NCBI GenBank assembly: GCA_019279435.1
Contig: JAAALK010000285.1
Coordinates: 29,544,371 to 29,608,370 of the forward strand
Length of the DNA stretch: 64,000 nt
DNA from: Zizania palustris
Taxonomy: Eukaryota; Streptophyta; Magnoliopsida; Poales; Poaceae
Reading direction: 5' to 3'
Under the pieces are notes generated by a model that had not been told where the DNA came from, did not search any database, and saw nothing but the letters and a program-made list of their open reading frames with translations. Made by a program: the position numbers and the translations under genes. Shown piece after piece: positions 22,054 through 34,031 of the stretch (within the stretch, counting starts at the first letter, position 1; each line of letters starts with the position of its first letter).

Positions 22054-23714
22054 CTAGCACTCCGGCGTCCAGCTGAAGCTTTCGGAGCCCTTTAGTGTCT
22101 TGAAAATTGGGAGGCTTCGCTCTGCCGACCTGGATAAGAACCTGCTGAGTGCTGCTAGCCTTCCTGCTAGCTTCATCTGTACTTGTTTCAAATTCTCGGG
22201 TGGAGCCATTCTTTGCAGCGCACTTATTTGTGTTGGGCTGGCTTCGATCCCCCTGCTCGAAACTAAGTACCCTAGCAGCTTCCCTGCTTGTGCCCCGAAT
22301 ATACATTTTTCGGGGTTGAGGCGTACTCCACATGCTCGGAGGCTCTCGAAAGTTTCAGCTAGATCTAGGCTATGCTGGTGCTTTTGAGCACTTTTTATTA
22401 CAATATCGTCCATGTAGGCCTCGACATTGCGACCTATCTGATGACCTAAAGCCTTAGCTATTAAGCGAGAAAAGGTGGCTCCGGCATTCCGTAAACCAAA
22501 AGGCATTCTTACATAGCAGAATACTCCAGAAGGAGTTATAAAGCTTGTCTTGGCTTCGTCTTCGCGCTTTGGTGGTGGCATAATACTGGCAACCGGTAGC
22601 CGTATGGGGGCTTCGAGGGCACCAGCTCGGGCCACAGCTTGAACAGGCTCCGAGCGTGCCGTTGGTGGAGCTCGATCTGAAGTACCCCACCTGGTATTTC
22701 GCTCAAGATATTCACCCCGGAGGGTTAACACCGTCTTGCAGTCCTTCGTGTCATGGCTTCTATTTTCGCCATGCACGCAACAGAAATGACTCTGGCGCCT
22801 ACCAGGCATCCTTTCTTGAGGCCTTGGTGGCCCAGCCTTGAAACTTTTTACCTGCTGGAAATTGGCAGGTGCCTTCGAGGCTGAAGGTGTAATGTTTAGC
22901 ACCTCCGAGCGGAAATGCTTCTTCCCACGCTTGTACTCGCTGGAGCGGTTGTCTTGTGGAGGTTGCGGTGTAGCGGCGGCTTCGGGCTCCCTTTTGACTT
23001 TCCGGAGGGTGGGCAATGTTGCTTCAACTCGCCGAAGACATCCTTCCTCTGCCTTGGCATATTGTTCGAAGTATGCCATGAGCTGTGCCACAGACGTTAT
23101 CGGCTTCTGATGGAGTTTGTTGAGGAGGTCGGGGTTCAGCACCCCTTCGCGGGCAGCATCAACTACCGAGGAGGTAGAGAGGCCCTTGATTTGTGACTTG
23201 GTGTGGGCGAAGCGTGTGAAGTACTCTCGGAGGGTTTCTCCCACCCGCTGCTTCACCTGGAACAAACTTCCTGTAGACATTGGGGCCACGAAGGTACCTT
23301 GGAAGTTGCTCACGAATTTCTTTTTGAGCTGCTCCCATGAACTGATCGATCCTGGCTTTAGGGACCAGAACCAGTGGAGCGCCACACCTTTGAGAGCGAG
23401 GGGGAAGCATTTTGCCATGGTGCTTCGCACCCCTCCGCTTGCTTCTATAGCCAGGGCGTAAGAGCGGGCGAATTCTCCGGGGTCCGACCCCCCGGAGTAT
23501 TTGTGCAGCTTCGAGGCCTTGAACTTGGGGTCGAAAGGCACTCTCTGTAGATCAGGGTGCAACGGAGACTCATTATCGAAGGAGGCAGAGGGCCCCGGGG
23601 CGCTCGACGCCCAGTGGTCTCTGCAGGAATCGCCGGATTAGCTGAGGGCCCGGCTCCATTGGTCCGAGGAGACCTTCGAAGGGGACCCGAAGCTTGACCA
23701 CGCTTCGGAGGCAT
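22054..23714 (-). pseudogene. Gag fused in frame to the C-terminal half of RT (deletion fusion)
   Basis: Gag starts with MPPKRGQASG at 23714. One frameshift near 23590-23630 separates it from the main Gag frame (HWFWSLKPGSISSW; zinc knuckle CCVHGENRSHDTKDC). At about 22565-22570 the reading passes without interruption from Gag (ASIMPPPKR) into RT (EDEAKTSFITPSG), retaining YMDD but losing protease and the N-terminal half of RT. Compared with the first element, about 1.25 kb is gone, joined at a short GCTT-type microhomology. The chimera ends at the TAG before RNase H. Confidence 0.88.
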
Positions 23715-23898
23715 GACTAGCCGTTGAGATGTCTTGGAGATGGAGGACTTCGAACGACTCGAGGGGTCGAGAGAAGGCCTTCGAGCTACACTAAGAAGCC
23801 CTCAACTGAAGGGTGCGCGGAGTCTCGGGACTCCGAGGCTCCCTCCGTAAGTGCTCTTCGGAGTGCAGTCAGCGGTAGAGAACAAGCTTTTAGAACTT

Positions 23899-23919
23899 GG
23901 ATCCCCACGGACGGCGCCA
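23899..23919 (-). promoter_or_regulatory. primer binding site, probably tRNA-Asp type
   Basis: Two bases inside the 5' LTR end, the minus strand reads TGGCGCCGT, then GGGGATCC. This matches the 3' end of plant tRNA-Asp at the first nine bases and again in the GGGGATC block, with mismatches between. It sets minus-strand DNA synthesis and confirms that the LTR at 23922-24419 is the 5' LTR. Confidence 0.65.
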
Positions 23920-23921
23920 AC

Positions 23922-24419
23922 TGTTGGCGTAAAAGTTACACCAACAGGTTCTCGGTAATCAAGAACGAACAAACAGGAAGTTTGCGCTTCAGGACTAACT
24001 CGAGCCTCCGTAAAGGATAATAGCTCAAGTGGTCCGAATGTGTGTGTTTGAACAACTAGTTCTGGATCCCGTTTACAAGGTACAAAGGGGGGTATTTATA
24101 GGGAAAAAAACATAAGGAAAAGACCTATTTACCCCTAAATTACAACCGTCATAGTAGAAGCCAGTCGGTATTGTAAACAAGGTTATACACGGTAAAGTGC
24201 TGCAGGGTAGATGGATAAGCTGAACATCCAATCAATCATGTCCTTCTGCTTCGAGGCCTCCATCTTCCCTTCGGAGGGTTCTCTATGACTTCGCACCGTG
24301 GCACCCTCCGGTCGTGGCGACGTATGCTCCGAACAGCAGTCCGCCACCTTCGAGATCTTCACTGAGCCCACGAAGGGTTAGTCTTTAGGTCTTGGAAAAT
24401 AGAGTAATTTCCCCGAACA
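23922..24419 (-). mobile_element. 5' LTR of Tat element 2
   Basis: 498 bp read on the minus strand from TGTTCGGGGAAATT to TTTTACGCCAACA, with a TATA-like CCTATAAATACC. Its outer edge at 24419/24420 cuts into a copia gag gene. The partner 3' LTR and the left half of that gag are not in the window, because this element is truncated at about 18917-19070. Confidence 0.85.
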
Positions 24420-25408
24420 ATGCCTATCTCTCAAATTGATGTTCTCAACAAGCAAAGGACAGTTCAGGCATTCGTTAATGACCGCAGGACTAGACTCCAC
24501 CAACAAAAGTTGCTTTTCAGTTAATTCAAGTTTTTCAACAGTTTGAGCATGTATAAAACGCAGCTGAGCAAGCTCATCCATAACAGTAAGACATGACTCA
24601 CAATCGGCAACATCACACTTAGATTGCAAAATAGCATGTTTAGTGGAGATAGCTTCAAGTCCGAGCTTTAGTTCTTTACGTTCTTTAGCAGCAAGTTTAA
24701 GCAATCTATCCTGAGAATAAATCGGATCACGCAATTCATCATTCTCAACAAGAAGTTGATCATAGGATAGATATACCTTAGAAGTGTCGAGCTCGTCGCT
24801 ACTGTCGTTGTCGTCGACCACGAAGCAAAGGTCAGTGAGGTCCACTGTCTTCTTCTCCTTCTTCTCCTTCTTCTCTTTCTTGGAAGGCTCCTCTTCCTCC
24901 GAGCTTGGCTCCTTGGTTGACGTGTTGTCGATGTCACTGAGGACGGCCACAAAAGCTCTGGCTACTCTCTTAGCCAACTTTCCTCGCTTTCCTCTGAAAT
25001 CGGATTTCTTGTTCCATTTTTGGTGCTTGTGCTCATTTTATTTCTATTTTTTAGTTTAGGGCAATTTGCTTTATGTGAGACGTATCTCCACATTCAAAAC
25101 AACCCCGTGACCCTCCTCTCCTTTGGTGTCGTCTATCATTGTAAAAGTGAGTGGACTTCCTGACAATGAGAGCTAGGTCCTCATCATCTAGAACATCCAC
25201 TTGTTCTTTTGTGACAGAGACAAGGAAGGACAAGTCAAAAGCACCAGAGAAAACACAAGCTCCAAAAATGCCAGAAAAATTACCCCGAGATGAGGTACCA
25301 CAGCCAGGATTTGAAACCAAAGCAATCGAAGGCAACAAAGCTTTTCCAGCTCTTGGTCGAGACACCTTGGCGATCTCGGTGGACTTAAGCTTACTAAAGA
25401 GTTTTGTT
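24420..25408 (-). pseudogene. copia Gag fragment, interrupted by element 2 and by the gap (copy 1)
   Basis: Minus-strand Gag of a Ty1/copia element: a zinc knuckle (CFECGDTSH) near 25075-25110, an acidic and lysine-rich linker, then a coiled region. In this copy a 1-bp difference at T or A runs near 25037 and 25070 breaks the frame. The other copy (33990-35189) is open, so consensus error is likely. Its 3' side is cut by the LTR and its 5' side by the N run. Confidence 0.8.
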
Positions 25409-26408
25409 NNNNNNNNNNNNNNNNNNNNNNNNNNNNNNNNNNNNNNNNNNNNNNNNNNNNNNNNNNNNNNNNNNNNNNNNNNNNNNNNNNNNNNNNNNNN
25501 NNNNNNNNNNNNNNNNNNNNNNNNNNNNNNNNNNNNNNNNNNNNNNNNNNNNNNNNNNNNNNNNNNNNNNNNNNNNNNNNNNNNNNNNNNNNNNNNNNNN
25601 NNNNNNNNNNNNNNNNNNNNNNNNNNNNNNNNNNNNNNNNNNNNNNNNNNNNNNNNNNNNNNNNNNNNNNNNNNNNNNNNNNNNNNNNNNNNNNNNNNNN
25701 NNNNNNNNNNNNNNNNNNNNNNNNNNNNNNNNNNNNNNNNNNNNNNNNNNNNNNNNNNNNNNNNNNNNNNNNNNNNNNNNNNNNNNNNNNNNNNNNNNNN
25801 NNNNNNNNNNNNNNNNNNNNNNNNNNNNNNNNNNNNNNNNNNNNNNNNNNNNNNNNNNNNNNNNNNNNNNNNNNNNNNNNNNNNNNNNNNNNNNNNNNNN
25901 NNNNNNNNNNNNNNNNNNNNNNNNNNNNNNNNNNNNNNNNNNNNNNNNNNNNNNNNNNNNNNNNNNNNNNNNNNNNNNNNNNNNNNNNNNNNNNNNNNNN
26001 NNNNNNNNNNNNNNNNNNNNNNNNNNNNNNNNNNNNNNNNNNNNNNNNNNNNNNNNNNNNNNNNNNNNNNNNNNNNNNNNNNNNNNNNNNNNNNNNNNNN
26101 NNNNNNNNNNNNNNNNNNNNNNNNNNNNNNNNNNNNNNNNNNNNNNNNNNNNNNNNNNNNNNNNNNNNNNNNNNNNNNNNNNNNNNNNNNNNNNNNNNNN
26201 NNNNNNNNNNNNNNNNNNNNNNNNNNNNNNNNNNNNNNNNNNNNNNNNNNNNNNNNNNNNNNNNNNNNNNNNNNNNNNNNNNNNNNNNNNNNNNNNNNNN
26301 NNNNNNNNNNNNNNNNNNNNNNNNNNNNNNNNNNNNNNNNNNNNNNNNNNNNNNNNNNNNNNNNNNNNNNNNNNNNNNNNNNNNNNNNNNNNNNNNNNNN
26401 NNNNNNNN
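25409..26408. other. assembly gap of exactly 1000 N
   Basis: A placeholder gap. The sequence ending at 25408 reappears ending near 35022, and the sequence starting at 26409 matches 16796 onward. ORFs drawn across it have no meaning. Confidence 0.99.
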
Positions 26409-27584
26409 ACCCAGTCCCAGAGGGGGCGGAGTCATCTCCAACACATTCCCCATACTCTGTTAAACCTTTCCCAACTCCCGACCAGTTTAACTCGCCATTC
26501 TTTTTCAGTCGGAGTTGGGGCACCCAAAATCTTCTCCGAAGCCCTTATAATTTGCTCTGAAGTAATAGGGGCTGAAGAAGCTAAAAAATAAATAATTCAA
26601 ATTAGTCTTTCTTCGAAGTAAATATGTATAATACATGTTGGTTTCGAAGTTACCTGTAGGGCTCGAAGTCAAGTTAATCTTGCGGAGACCGCCTTCCGAA
26701 TCATCCTCGAAGATGACAGGCCAGTTGGCCATCAGCGGAGAAATTTGCAGGCCAAGGAATTCTTCGGCTAAGTCTCGCATGCTTAACCTTCGGCTAATCT
26801 TTTGAAGCAAGTTAAGACGAGCTTCGAGCTGACCTTCATTGGGCTGCACTAAGGCTTCCTTCCGGAATTGAATTTCTTTGAGGGGCCCGGCCAGAGGACT
26901 GCTTGCCCCAACTTCGGCATAGAACCATCTTAGAATCCAATCAGTATACCATCTGGCATTGATGGCCTTGGCAGGAAATTGAAGAGCATACTCATCTCGA
27001 AGCCTAAAGTTAATACTGCCGAAGGATACTAATACTTTTTCACCTCCGGGGCCTACGAAGGTCTTTGGTTGGCATGTAGCCCTGTGCAATGCAGCGAAGA
27101 TTTCTGCCCTTCCTTCGCACCCTTCGGCTCTCAAGGCCCATTCGAAGATAGCCAATCTAGCTACCGCATTCGGAGATAATTGAGGGAGGGTTACATGGAA
27201 TAGATCCAGTACCTCTGCCAGGAAGTCCACTGCAGGGAGGCCCAAGCCAGCTTCGAAGAAGGCTTCGAATACCACTACTTCTCCGGGTCTTGGGGTTGGA
27301 ATCATCTCTTTGCCTGGCTTCCGAATCATAACTCCATTACTGATTTTTCCGCCCGCTGCAATTGCCAGTGACTCTCTTTTGCTGGTAGAAGACCCCAACT
27401 GGAAAGACTGATCCAAATACTTTGTCGATGGTGGGCACAGACCTTGGTCATCGGCGATTTGGGGATTTCTCCCTCCTGCCGCCATTGATGTCACCGCCGG
27501 TACCGAAGGTGCCGCCGCTGCTGCTGCAGCCGCCTGCTGCTGAGCCAAAGCCGACGGAGGTGCAGATCCCTTAGTCTTCACCAT
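26409..27584 (-). pseudogene. antisense gene exon 1 and start of exon 2 (duplicate of 16796-17969)
   Basis: Exon 1 runs from 27584 to about 26654 and exon 2 from about 26580 into the gap. The sequence is the same as the right-arm copy apart from one T in intron 1. It does not represent an extra gene if the duplication is artefactual. Confidence 0.8.
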
Positions 27585-28035
27585 CGTGATCGCCGGATTG
27601 CTTTGAAGAAATGGAGGCTAGGGCTCAAGAACTCAAAGGGCTAAAAAGTTTTTGATTGCGAGAATGCGGTGAAAAGGTAACCGGGTAACTTCTAGGCCTT
27701 CTATTTATAGCCTAGATTTCACTTTTTTATCGTTAATCCATGTCGTTTCACATTCCTGCCGTTACTTTTCCCCAAGATTAACGCTTACTACAGTTTCCGT
27801 TGGAAACAGAAACTTAACGGCTATTTTCTCTAAGTCTAAAAGACTTTCGAACTTCTTGAGTCGGTTCTAAGATAGTTCGAAAAGCAATTACCTTAAGACT
27901 GATTTGAAGTTCATATCTTCATGCATTTCGGAGATAAATAAAAACCAATAACCCCTATGTTTGGTTATCTTTTCCTTCCGTATACTGCTCTCCTAACGTT
28001 ACAGGTCAAACGGAGAAGCGTATTCGAGGGGCTAC

Positions 28036-28530
28036 TGTTGGGGGAAAATATCTCATCTTCGGGGTTATTGCCGAAACAACATAAAGGCAGACAGCGGATT
28101 CGAAGGTTCCCAGACGATCATCTTCGAAGATACCCGGAACCAAGTTCGAAGTACGAAGATAGGCATTGGTTCGGAGTACATCTTCGAACTAAGGCCCTCC
28201 AAGATCTTTTCTGCCAGCTAAGATGGAAGACTTATCTTCTTTCTCATTAGATTAGTCTTTTACCATTTTAGCCCTATTAAGGGAACCGAATAGTTTCCAC
28301 TATGTCGGTTGTAATAGAGGGGTAAATAGGTCTTTTCCTTAATGTTTGGGCCTATAAATACCCCCCATTTCACCCTGTAATAGGGACCGAATACAAGTTA
28401 TTCAATACACACATTCGAACTATTCTAAGTTATTATCCTTTCGGAGGCTTAGAACAGTTCTCTTCGCAAACACTTCGTTTGTTAGTTTCTCTTCTACAGA
28501 AACCTGTTAGCGTAATCTTTTACGCCAACA
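28036..28530 (+). mobile_element. LTR (duplicate of 18422-18916)
   Basis: 495 bp with the same TG...CA ends, preceded by the same polypurine tract. Confidence 0.85.
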
Positions 28531-28684
28531 CCGTGTGACTCCTACCCTCCTACCCCCCTTGTGGGTGGCGGAGCTTTTATCATATAAAAGGGTTCGCTAG
28601 GCACAAGGATTGTCCGAACACCTGCATGCTTCGAATTTGCACATCTCATCATCAAAGTCTTTAAACTTTTGTACGTATCTTAAC

Positions 28685-29299
28685 AAGCCGGAGCCTGGAA
28701 TCTGTAGGGTGGCCACCTTCGGCTCTTTACAGATACTTCGCACCCGGAGGCTTGAAATTCTGTTTTATTTAAAGTACTTAGACTCTTCTATGGATCCTAA
28801 CAAGCCGGAGCCTGGAATCCGTAGGTTGGCCACCTTCGACTCTTTTACAGATACTTCGCACCCGGAGGCTTGAAATTCTGTTTATTTAAAGTCCTTAGAC
28901 TCTTCTACGGATCCTAACAAGCCGAAGCCTGGAATCCGTAGGTTGGCCACCTTCGGCTCTTTTACAGACACTTCGCACCCGGAGGCTTGAAATTCTGTTT
29001 TATTTAAAGTCCTTAGACTCTTCTACGGATCCTAACAAGCCGGAGCCTGGAATCCGTAGGTTGGCCACCTTCGGCTCTTTTACAGATACTTCGCACCCGG
29101 AGGCTTGAAATTCTGTTTTATTTAAAGTCCTTAGACTCTTCTACGGATCCTAACAAGCCGGAGACTGGAATCCGTAGGTTGGCCACCTTCGGCTCTTTTA
29201 CAAACACTTCACACCCGGAGGCTTGAAATTCTATTTTATTTAAAGTCCTTAGACTCTTCTACGGATCCTAACAAGCCGGAGCCTGGAATCCGTAGGTTG
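28685..29299. repeat. 118-bp tandem array (duplicate of 19071-19687)
   Basis: The same units in the same order. It differs only by T-run lengths in three places. Confidence 0.85.
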
Positions 29300-29488
29300 G
29301 CGGGGCCACTGAACCAATGGTTCGCAGTCATCCCCTTGGGTCTTCGTGAAAAATGCTTGGCTCTACTAGCATCGCCGTCCTCCTAATGCGTCCATCAGGA
29401 GAAAGGGATGTTCGAAGGGCAAAACAGGTTTCAACCCTTATCTTTATTTATAGACAAAAGAAGTGTTACAAGTGATTACAAGGAAGCC

Positions 29489-31594
29489 TTAAGCGTAATA
29501 TCTCTTAAGGTGCTCCGCATGCCATGAATGTTTCAACTCTTCCCCTTCTAAATTAGCTAATTTAAACGATCCGGGGCGTCCTGAGCGTAAGATAACATAT
29601 GGTCCTTCCCATTTGTTTCCTAGCTTCCCCGGAGCTATTACACTTCGCAATACTAGATGACCTGGTTTTAACTCACTTAATCTGACTTTCGGGTCATACC
29701 ACGTTTTTGTGTGCTCTTGGTACTTAGTCAGGTTGGCGACAGCTCGAAGCCTTGTCTCTTCTGACAAATCTATTGAAGTACTCCGATCACCTTCGTCTCC
29801 GTGTTGAATTACGCGAAGCGACTCCCCTTTGAGCTCCGTAGGGGTCATGGCTTCGTCTCCAAAGAGCAATCTGAATGGCGTGAAACCGGTTGATCTAGTT
29901 TGAGTGGTTCGGATGGACCATAAAATTTTAGGTAGTTCTTCGACCCATAGCCCCTTGGCCAATCCTACAATTCGGCGATTTAACCCGGAGATGATGTTCC
30001 CGTTGGCTCGTTCGACGGCTCCGTTGGATTGCGGATGTCGCACTGCTGCAAAGCATAGCTTAATGCCCAATTCTTCACAAAATGTTTGAAAGGTATCAAC
30101 TTCGAACTGGGTTCCATTATCCACCGTTAACTCTCTGGGGACTCCGAACCTGCATATAATATTTTGCCAGAAGAACCTTTGCACGTTCCTCGAGGTGATA
30201 GCTGTTAGTGGCTCCGCTTCTACCCATTTTGAGAAGTATTCGATTGCTACCACCGCAAATTTCAACCCGCCTTTTGCTGGTGGGAAAGGGCCTATGAGGT
30301 CCATGCCCCATCTAGCCATTGGCCATACTGGGGCAATAACTTGAAGCTGAGCTGGCGGGCGATGGCTCCGTCTGCCCATCCATTGGCAGCCTTGGCATGT
30401 TCGAACCAGGTCTTCAGCATCTCTGACGATTGTTGGCCAGTAAAAGCCTTGCCGGAGCGTCTTGCCTGCTAGTGCTCGAGGGGCTAGATGACCTCCGCAC
30501 AGCCCTTCGTGGATGCCTCGAAGTATGTCTTGACCTTCGGGCTGGGAGATGCATCGAAGTAGTGGTGAGCATACTCCGGCTTTGTACAGCACGTCCTCAA
30601 TAAGTTTGTAATTTCGAGCTCTTGATTGCAATCTTCGAGCTTCTGGGCCTTCCGGAGGGTCATTGCTACTTTGCAACATGGTTATTATCGGAGCTCGCCA
30701 ATCTGTAGCTGGAATGCACATTACTTCTGATGAGGGTATTTGGTCAGCTGCTGGCTGCTCTAATTCTTCATAGAAAGCGCCCTCCGGGAGGTCCACCGCT
30801 CCTGCTGCAGCTTTTGCAAGAATATCTGCAAGTTGATTATCTGCCCGAGGAATGCTTCGAACTGTAAACCCTTTGAATGCTGCTTCGGCCTTACGGATTT
30901 CTTGAAGGTATTGCGCGAGATGTGGGTTTTTTGCTTGGAAGCTTTTGTCAATATGCCCCGCGACGACTTGGGAATCTGTCTTGATCACTATTCTTGTAGC
31001 TCCGAGTGCTTTAGCCTTCCGGAGGCCTAGCAAGATTCCTTCATACTCGGCAATGTTATTAGTGGTTCGGAAGTTGAGTCTTGCGGAATACATTGCCTTT
31101 TGCCCTGATGGTGACAGGATGACTGCCCCTGCCCCGGCACCTGATGCTTGATAGGCTCCGTCGGAGAATATTGTCCAGAAACCGTCGGAGGGTTCTTCCG
31201 GGGTCCATACTGCAGATGGAGTCCACTCTGCTACGAAATCTGCTATAATTTGAGATTTAACAGCCGTCCTCGCCGTGAAGGAGATTTCGATGGGTGCCAG
31301 CTCGACTGCCCATTTTCCAACCCTGCCTGTGGAATCTTTGTTTCGGAGCATATCTCCAAGAGGATACGATGTAGGGACGATGAGGTTATGCGCCAAGAAA
31401 TAATGCCTTAGCTTTCGCGAGGCCATTACTAGGGCATAAGCAAATTTTTCGAGCTCGGAGTATCTGATCTTGGCTCCGGATAATGCCTCCGACACAAAAT
31501 AAATTGGGTTTTGCACCAGCTTCCCTTTAAGCTCGACTTCTCGGACCAGCACTGCGCTTACTGCTGAACCTGTTGCTGCAAGGTATAAAAGCAA
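29489..31594 (-). pseudogene. RNase H and integrase of Tat element 2 (duplicate of 19876-21981)
   Basis: The translated 701-residue product is the same as copy 1 throughout. The TAG upstream that separates it from RT is also present. Confidence 0.88.
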
Positions 31595-31666
31595 CGCTTC
31601 CCCTGGAAGGGGAACAGTTAAGGTTGATAATGTTCTGAGGTATGCTTTTATTTCTTCGAAGCTCTT

Positions 31667-33328
31667 CTAGCACTCCGGCGTCCAGCTGAAGCTTTCGGAG
31701 CCCTTTAGTGTCTTGAAAATTGGGAGGCTTCGCTCTGCCGACCTGGATAAGAACCTGCTGAGTGCTGCTAGCCTTCCTGCTAGCTTCATCTGTACTTGTT
31801 TCAAATTCTCGGGTGGAGCCATTCTTTGCAGCGCACTTATTTGTGTTGGGCTGGCTTCGATCCCCCTGCTCGAAACTAAGTACCCTAGCAGCTTCCCTGC
31901 TTGTGCCCCGAATATACATTTTTCGGGGTTGAGGCGTACTCCACATGCTCGGAGGCTCTCGAAAGTTTCAGCTAGATCTAGGCTATGCTGGTGCTTTTGA
32001 GCACTTTTTATTACAATATCGTCCATGTAGGCCTCGACATTGCGACCTATCTGATGACCTAAAGCCTTAGCTATTAAGCGAGAAAAGGTGGCTCCGGCAT
32101 TCCGTAAACCAAAAGGCATTCTTACATAGCAGAATACTCCAGAAGGAGTTATAAAGCTTGTCTTGGCTTCGTCTTCGCGCTTTGGTGGTGGCATAATACT
32201 GGCAACCGGTAGCCGTATGGGGGCTTCGAGGGCACCAGCTCGGGCCACAGCTTGAACAGGCTCCGAGCGTGCCGTTGGTGGAGCTCGATCTGAAGTACCC
32301 CACCTGGTATTTCGCTCAAGATATTCACCCCGGAGGGTTAACACCGTCTTGCAGTCCTTCGTGTCATGGCTTCTATTTTCGCCATGCACGCAACAGAAAT
32401 GACTCTGGCGCCTACCAGGCATCCTTTCTTGAGGCCTTGGTGGCCCAGCCTTGAAACTTTTTACCTGCTGGAAATTGGCAGGTGCCTTCGAGGCTGAAGG
32501 TGTAATGTTTAGCACCTCCGAGCGGAAATGCTTCTTCCCACGCTTGTACTCGCTGGAGCGGTTGTCTTGTGGAGGTTGCGGTGTAGCGGCGGCTTCGGGC
32601 TCCCTTTTGACTTTCCGGAGGGTGGGCAATGTTGCTTCAACTCGCCGAAGACATCCTTCCTCTGCCTTGGCATATTGTTCGAAGTATGCCATGAGCTGTG
32701 CCACAGACGTTATCGGCTTCTGATGGAGTTTGTTGAGGAGGTCGGGGTTCAGCACCCCTTCGCGGGCAGCATCAACTACCGAGGAGGTAGAGAGGCCCTT
32801 GATTTGTGACTTGGTGTGGGCGAAGCGTGTGAAGTACTCTCGGAGGGTTTCTCCCACCCGCTGCTTCACCTGGAACAAACTTCCTGTAGACATTGGGGCC
32901 ACGAAGGTACCTTGGAAGTTGCTCACGAATTTCTTTTTGAGCTGCTCCCATGAACTGATCGATCCTGGCTTTAGGGACCAGAACCAGTGGAGCGCCACAC
33001 CTTTGAGAGCGAGGGGGAAGCATTTTGCCATGGTGCTTCGCACCCCTCCGCTTGCTTCTATAGCCAGGGCGTAAGAGCGGGCGGAATTCTCCGGGGTCCG
33101 ACCCCCCGGAGTATTTGTGCAGCTTCGAGGCCTTGAACTTGGGGTCGAAAGGCACTCTCTGTAGATCAGGGTGCAACGGAGACTCATTATCGAAGGAGGC
33201 AGAGGGCCCCGGGGCGCTCGACGCCCAGTGGTCTCTGCAGGAATCGCCGGATTAGCTGAGGGCCCGGCTCCATTGGTCCGAGGAGACCTTCGAAGGGGAC
33301 CCGAAGCTTGACCACGCTTCGGAGGCAT
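31667..33328 (-). pseudogene. Gag-RT deletion fusion (duplicate of 22054-23714)
   Basis: The same as copy 1 except for an extra G near 33081. That base shifts frame a second time and happens to join the Met frame to the Gag frame, giving one 553-residue ORF. About 35 residues between are then read in a frame that does not match Gag of the related element (copy 1 residues such as DPKFKASKL are lost). The long ORF is therefore probably a consensus artefact. Confidence 0.82.
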
Positions 33329-33512
33329 GACTAGCCGTTGAGATGTCTTGGAGATGGAGGACTTCGAACGACTCGAGGGGTCGAGAGAAGGCCTTCGAGC
33401 TACACTAAGAAGCCCTCAACTGAAGGGTGCGCGGAGTCTCGGGACTCCGAGGCTCCCTCCGTAAGTGCTCTTCGGAGTGCAGTCAGCGGTAGAGAACAAG
33501 CTTTTAGAACTT

Positions 33513-33533
33513 GGATCCCCACGGACGGCGCCA
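33513..33533 (-). promoter_or_regulatory. primer binding site (duplicate)
   Basis: The same tRNA-Asp-like site as 23899-23919, two bases from the LTR end. Confidence 0.6.
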
Positions 33534-33535
33534 AC

Positions 33536-34031
33536 TGTTGGCGTAAAAGTTACACCAACAGGTTCTCGGTAATCAAGAACGAACAAACAGGAAGTTTGCG
33601 CTTCAGGACTAACTCGAGCCTCCGTAAGGATAATAGCTCAAGTGGTCCGAATGTGTGTGTTTGAACAACTAGTTCTGGATCCCGTTTACAAGGTACAAAG
33701 GGGGGTATTTATAGGGAAAAAACATAAGGAAAAGACCTATTTACCCCTAAATTACAACCGTCATAGTAGAAGCCAGTCGGTATTGTAAACAAGGTTATAC
33801 ACGGTAAAGTGCTGCAGGGTAGATGGATAAGCTGAACATCCAATCAATCATGTCCTTCTGCTTCGAGGCCTCCATCTTCCCTTCGGAGGGTTCTCTATGA
33901 CTTCGCACCGTGGCACCCTCCGGTCGTGGCGACGTATGCTCCGAACAGCAGTCCGCCACCTTCGAGATCTTCACTGAGCCCACGAAGGGTTAGTCTTTAG
34001 GTCTTGGAAAATAGAGTAATTTCCCCGAACA
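33536..34031 (-). mobile_element. 5' LTR of element 2 (duplicate)
   Basis: 496 bp, against 498 bp in copy 1. The two missing bases are in an A run and in AAA of CGTAAAGG. Confidence 0.85.

Noticed and set aside
25051..26591. Long ORFs spanning the N run on both strands
   Set aside because: They consist mostly of unknown residues from the gap.
31667..33328. 553-residue uninterrupted Gag-RT ORF as evidence of an intact gene
   Set aside because: It depends on one extra G near 33081, and the N-terminal part reads a frame that does not match Gag.
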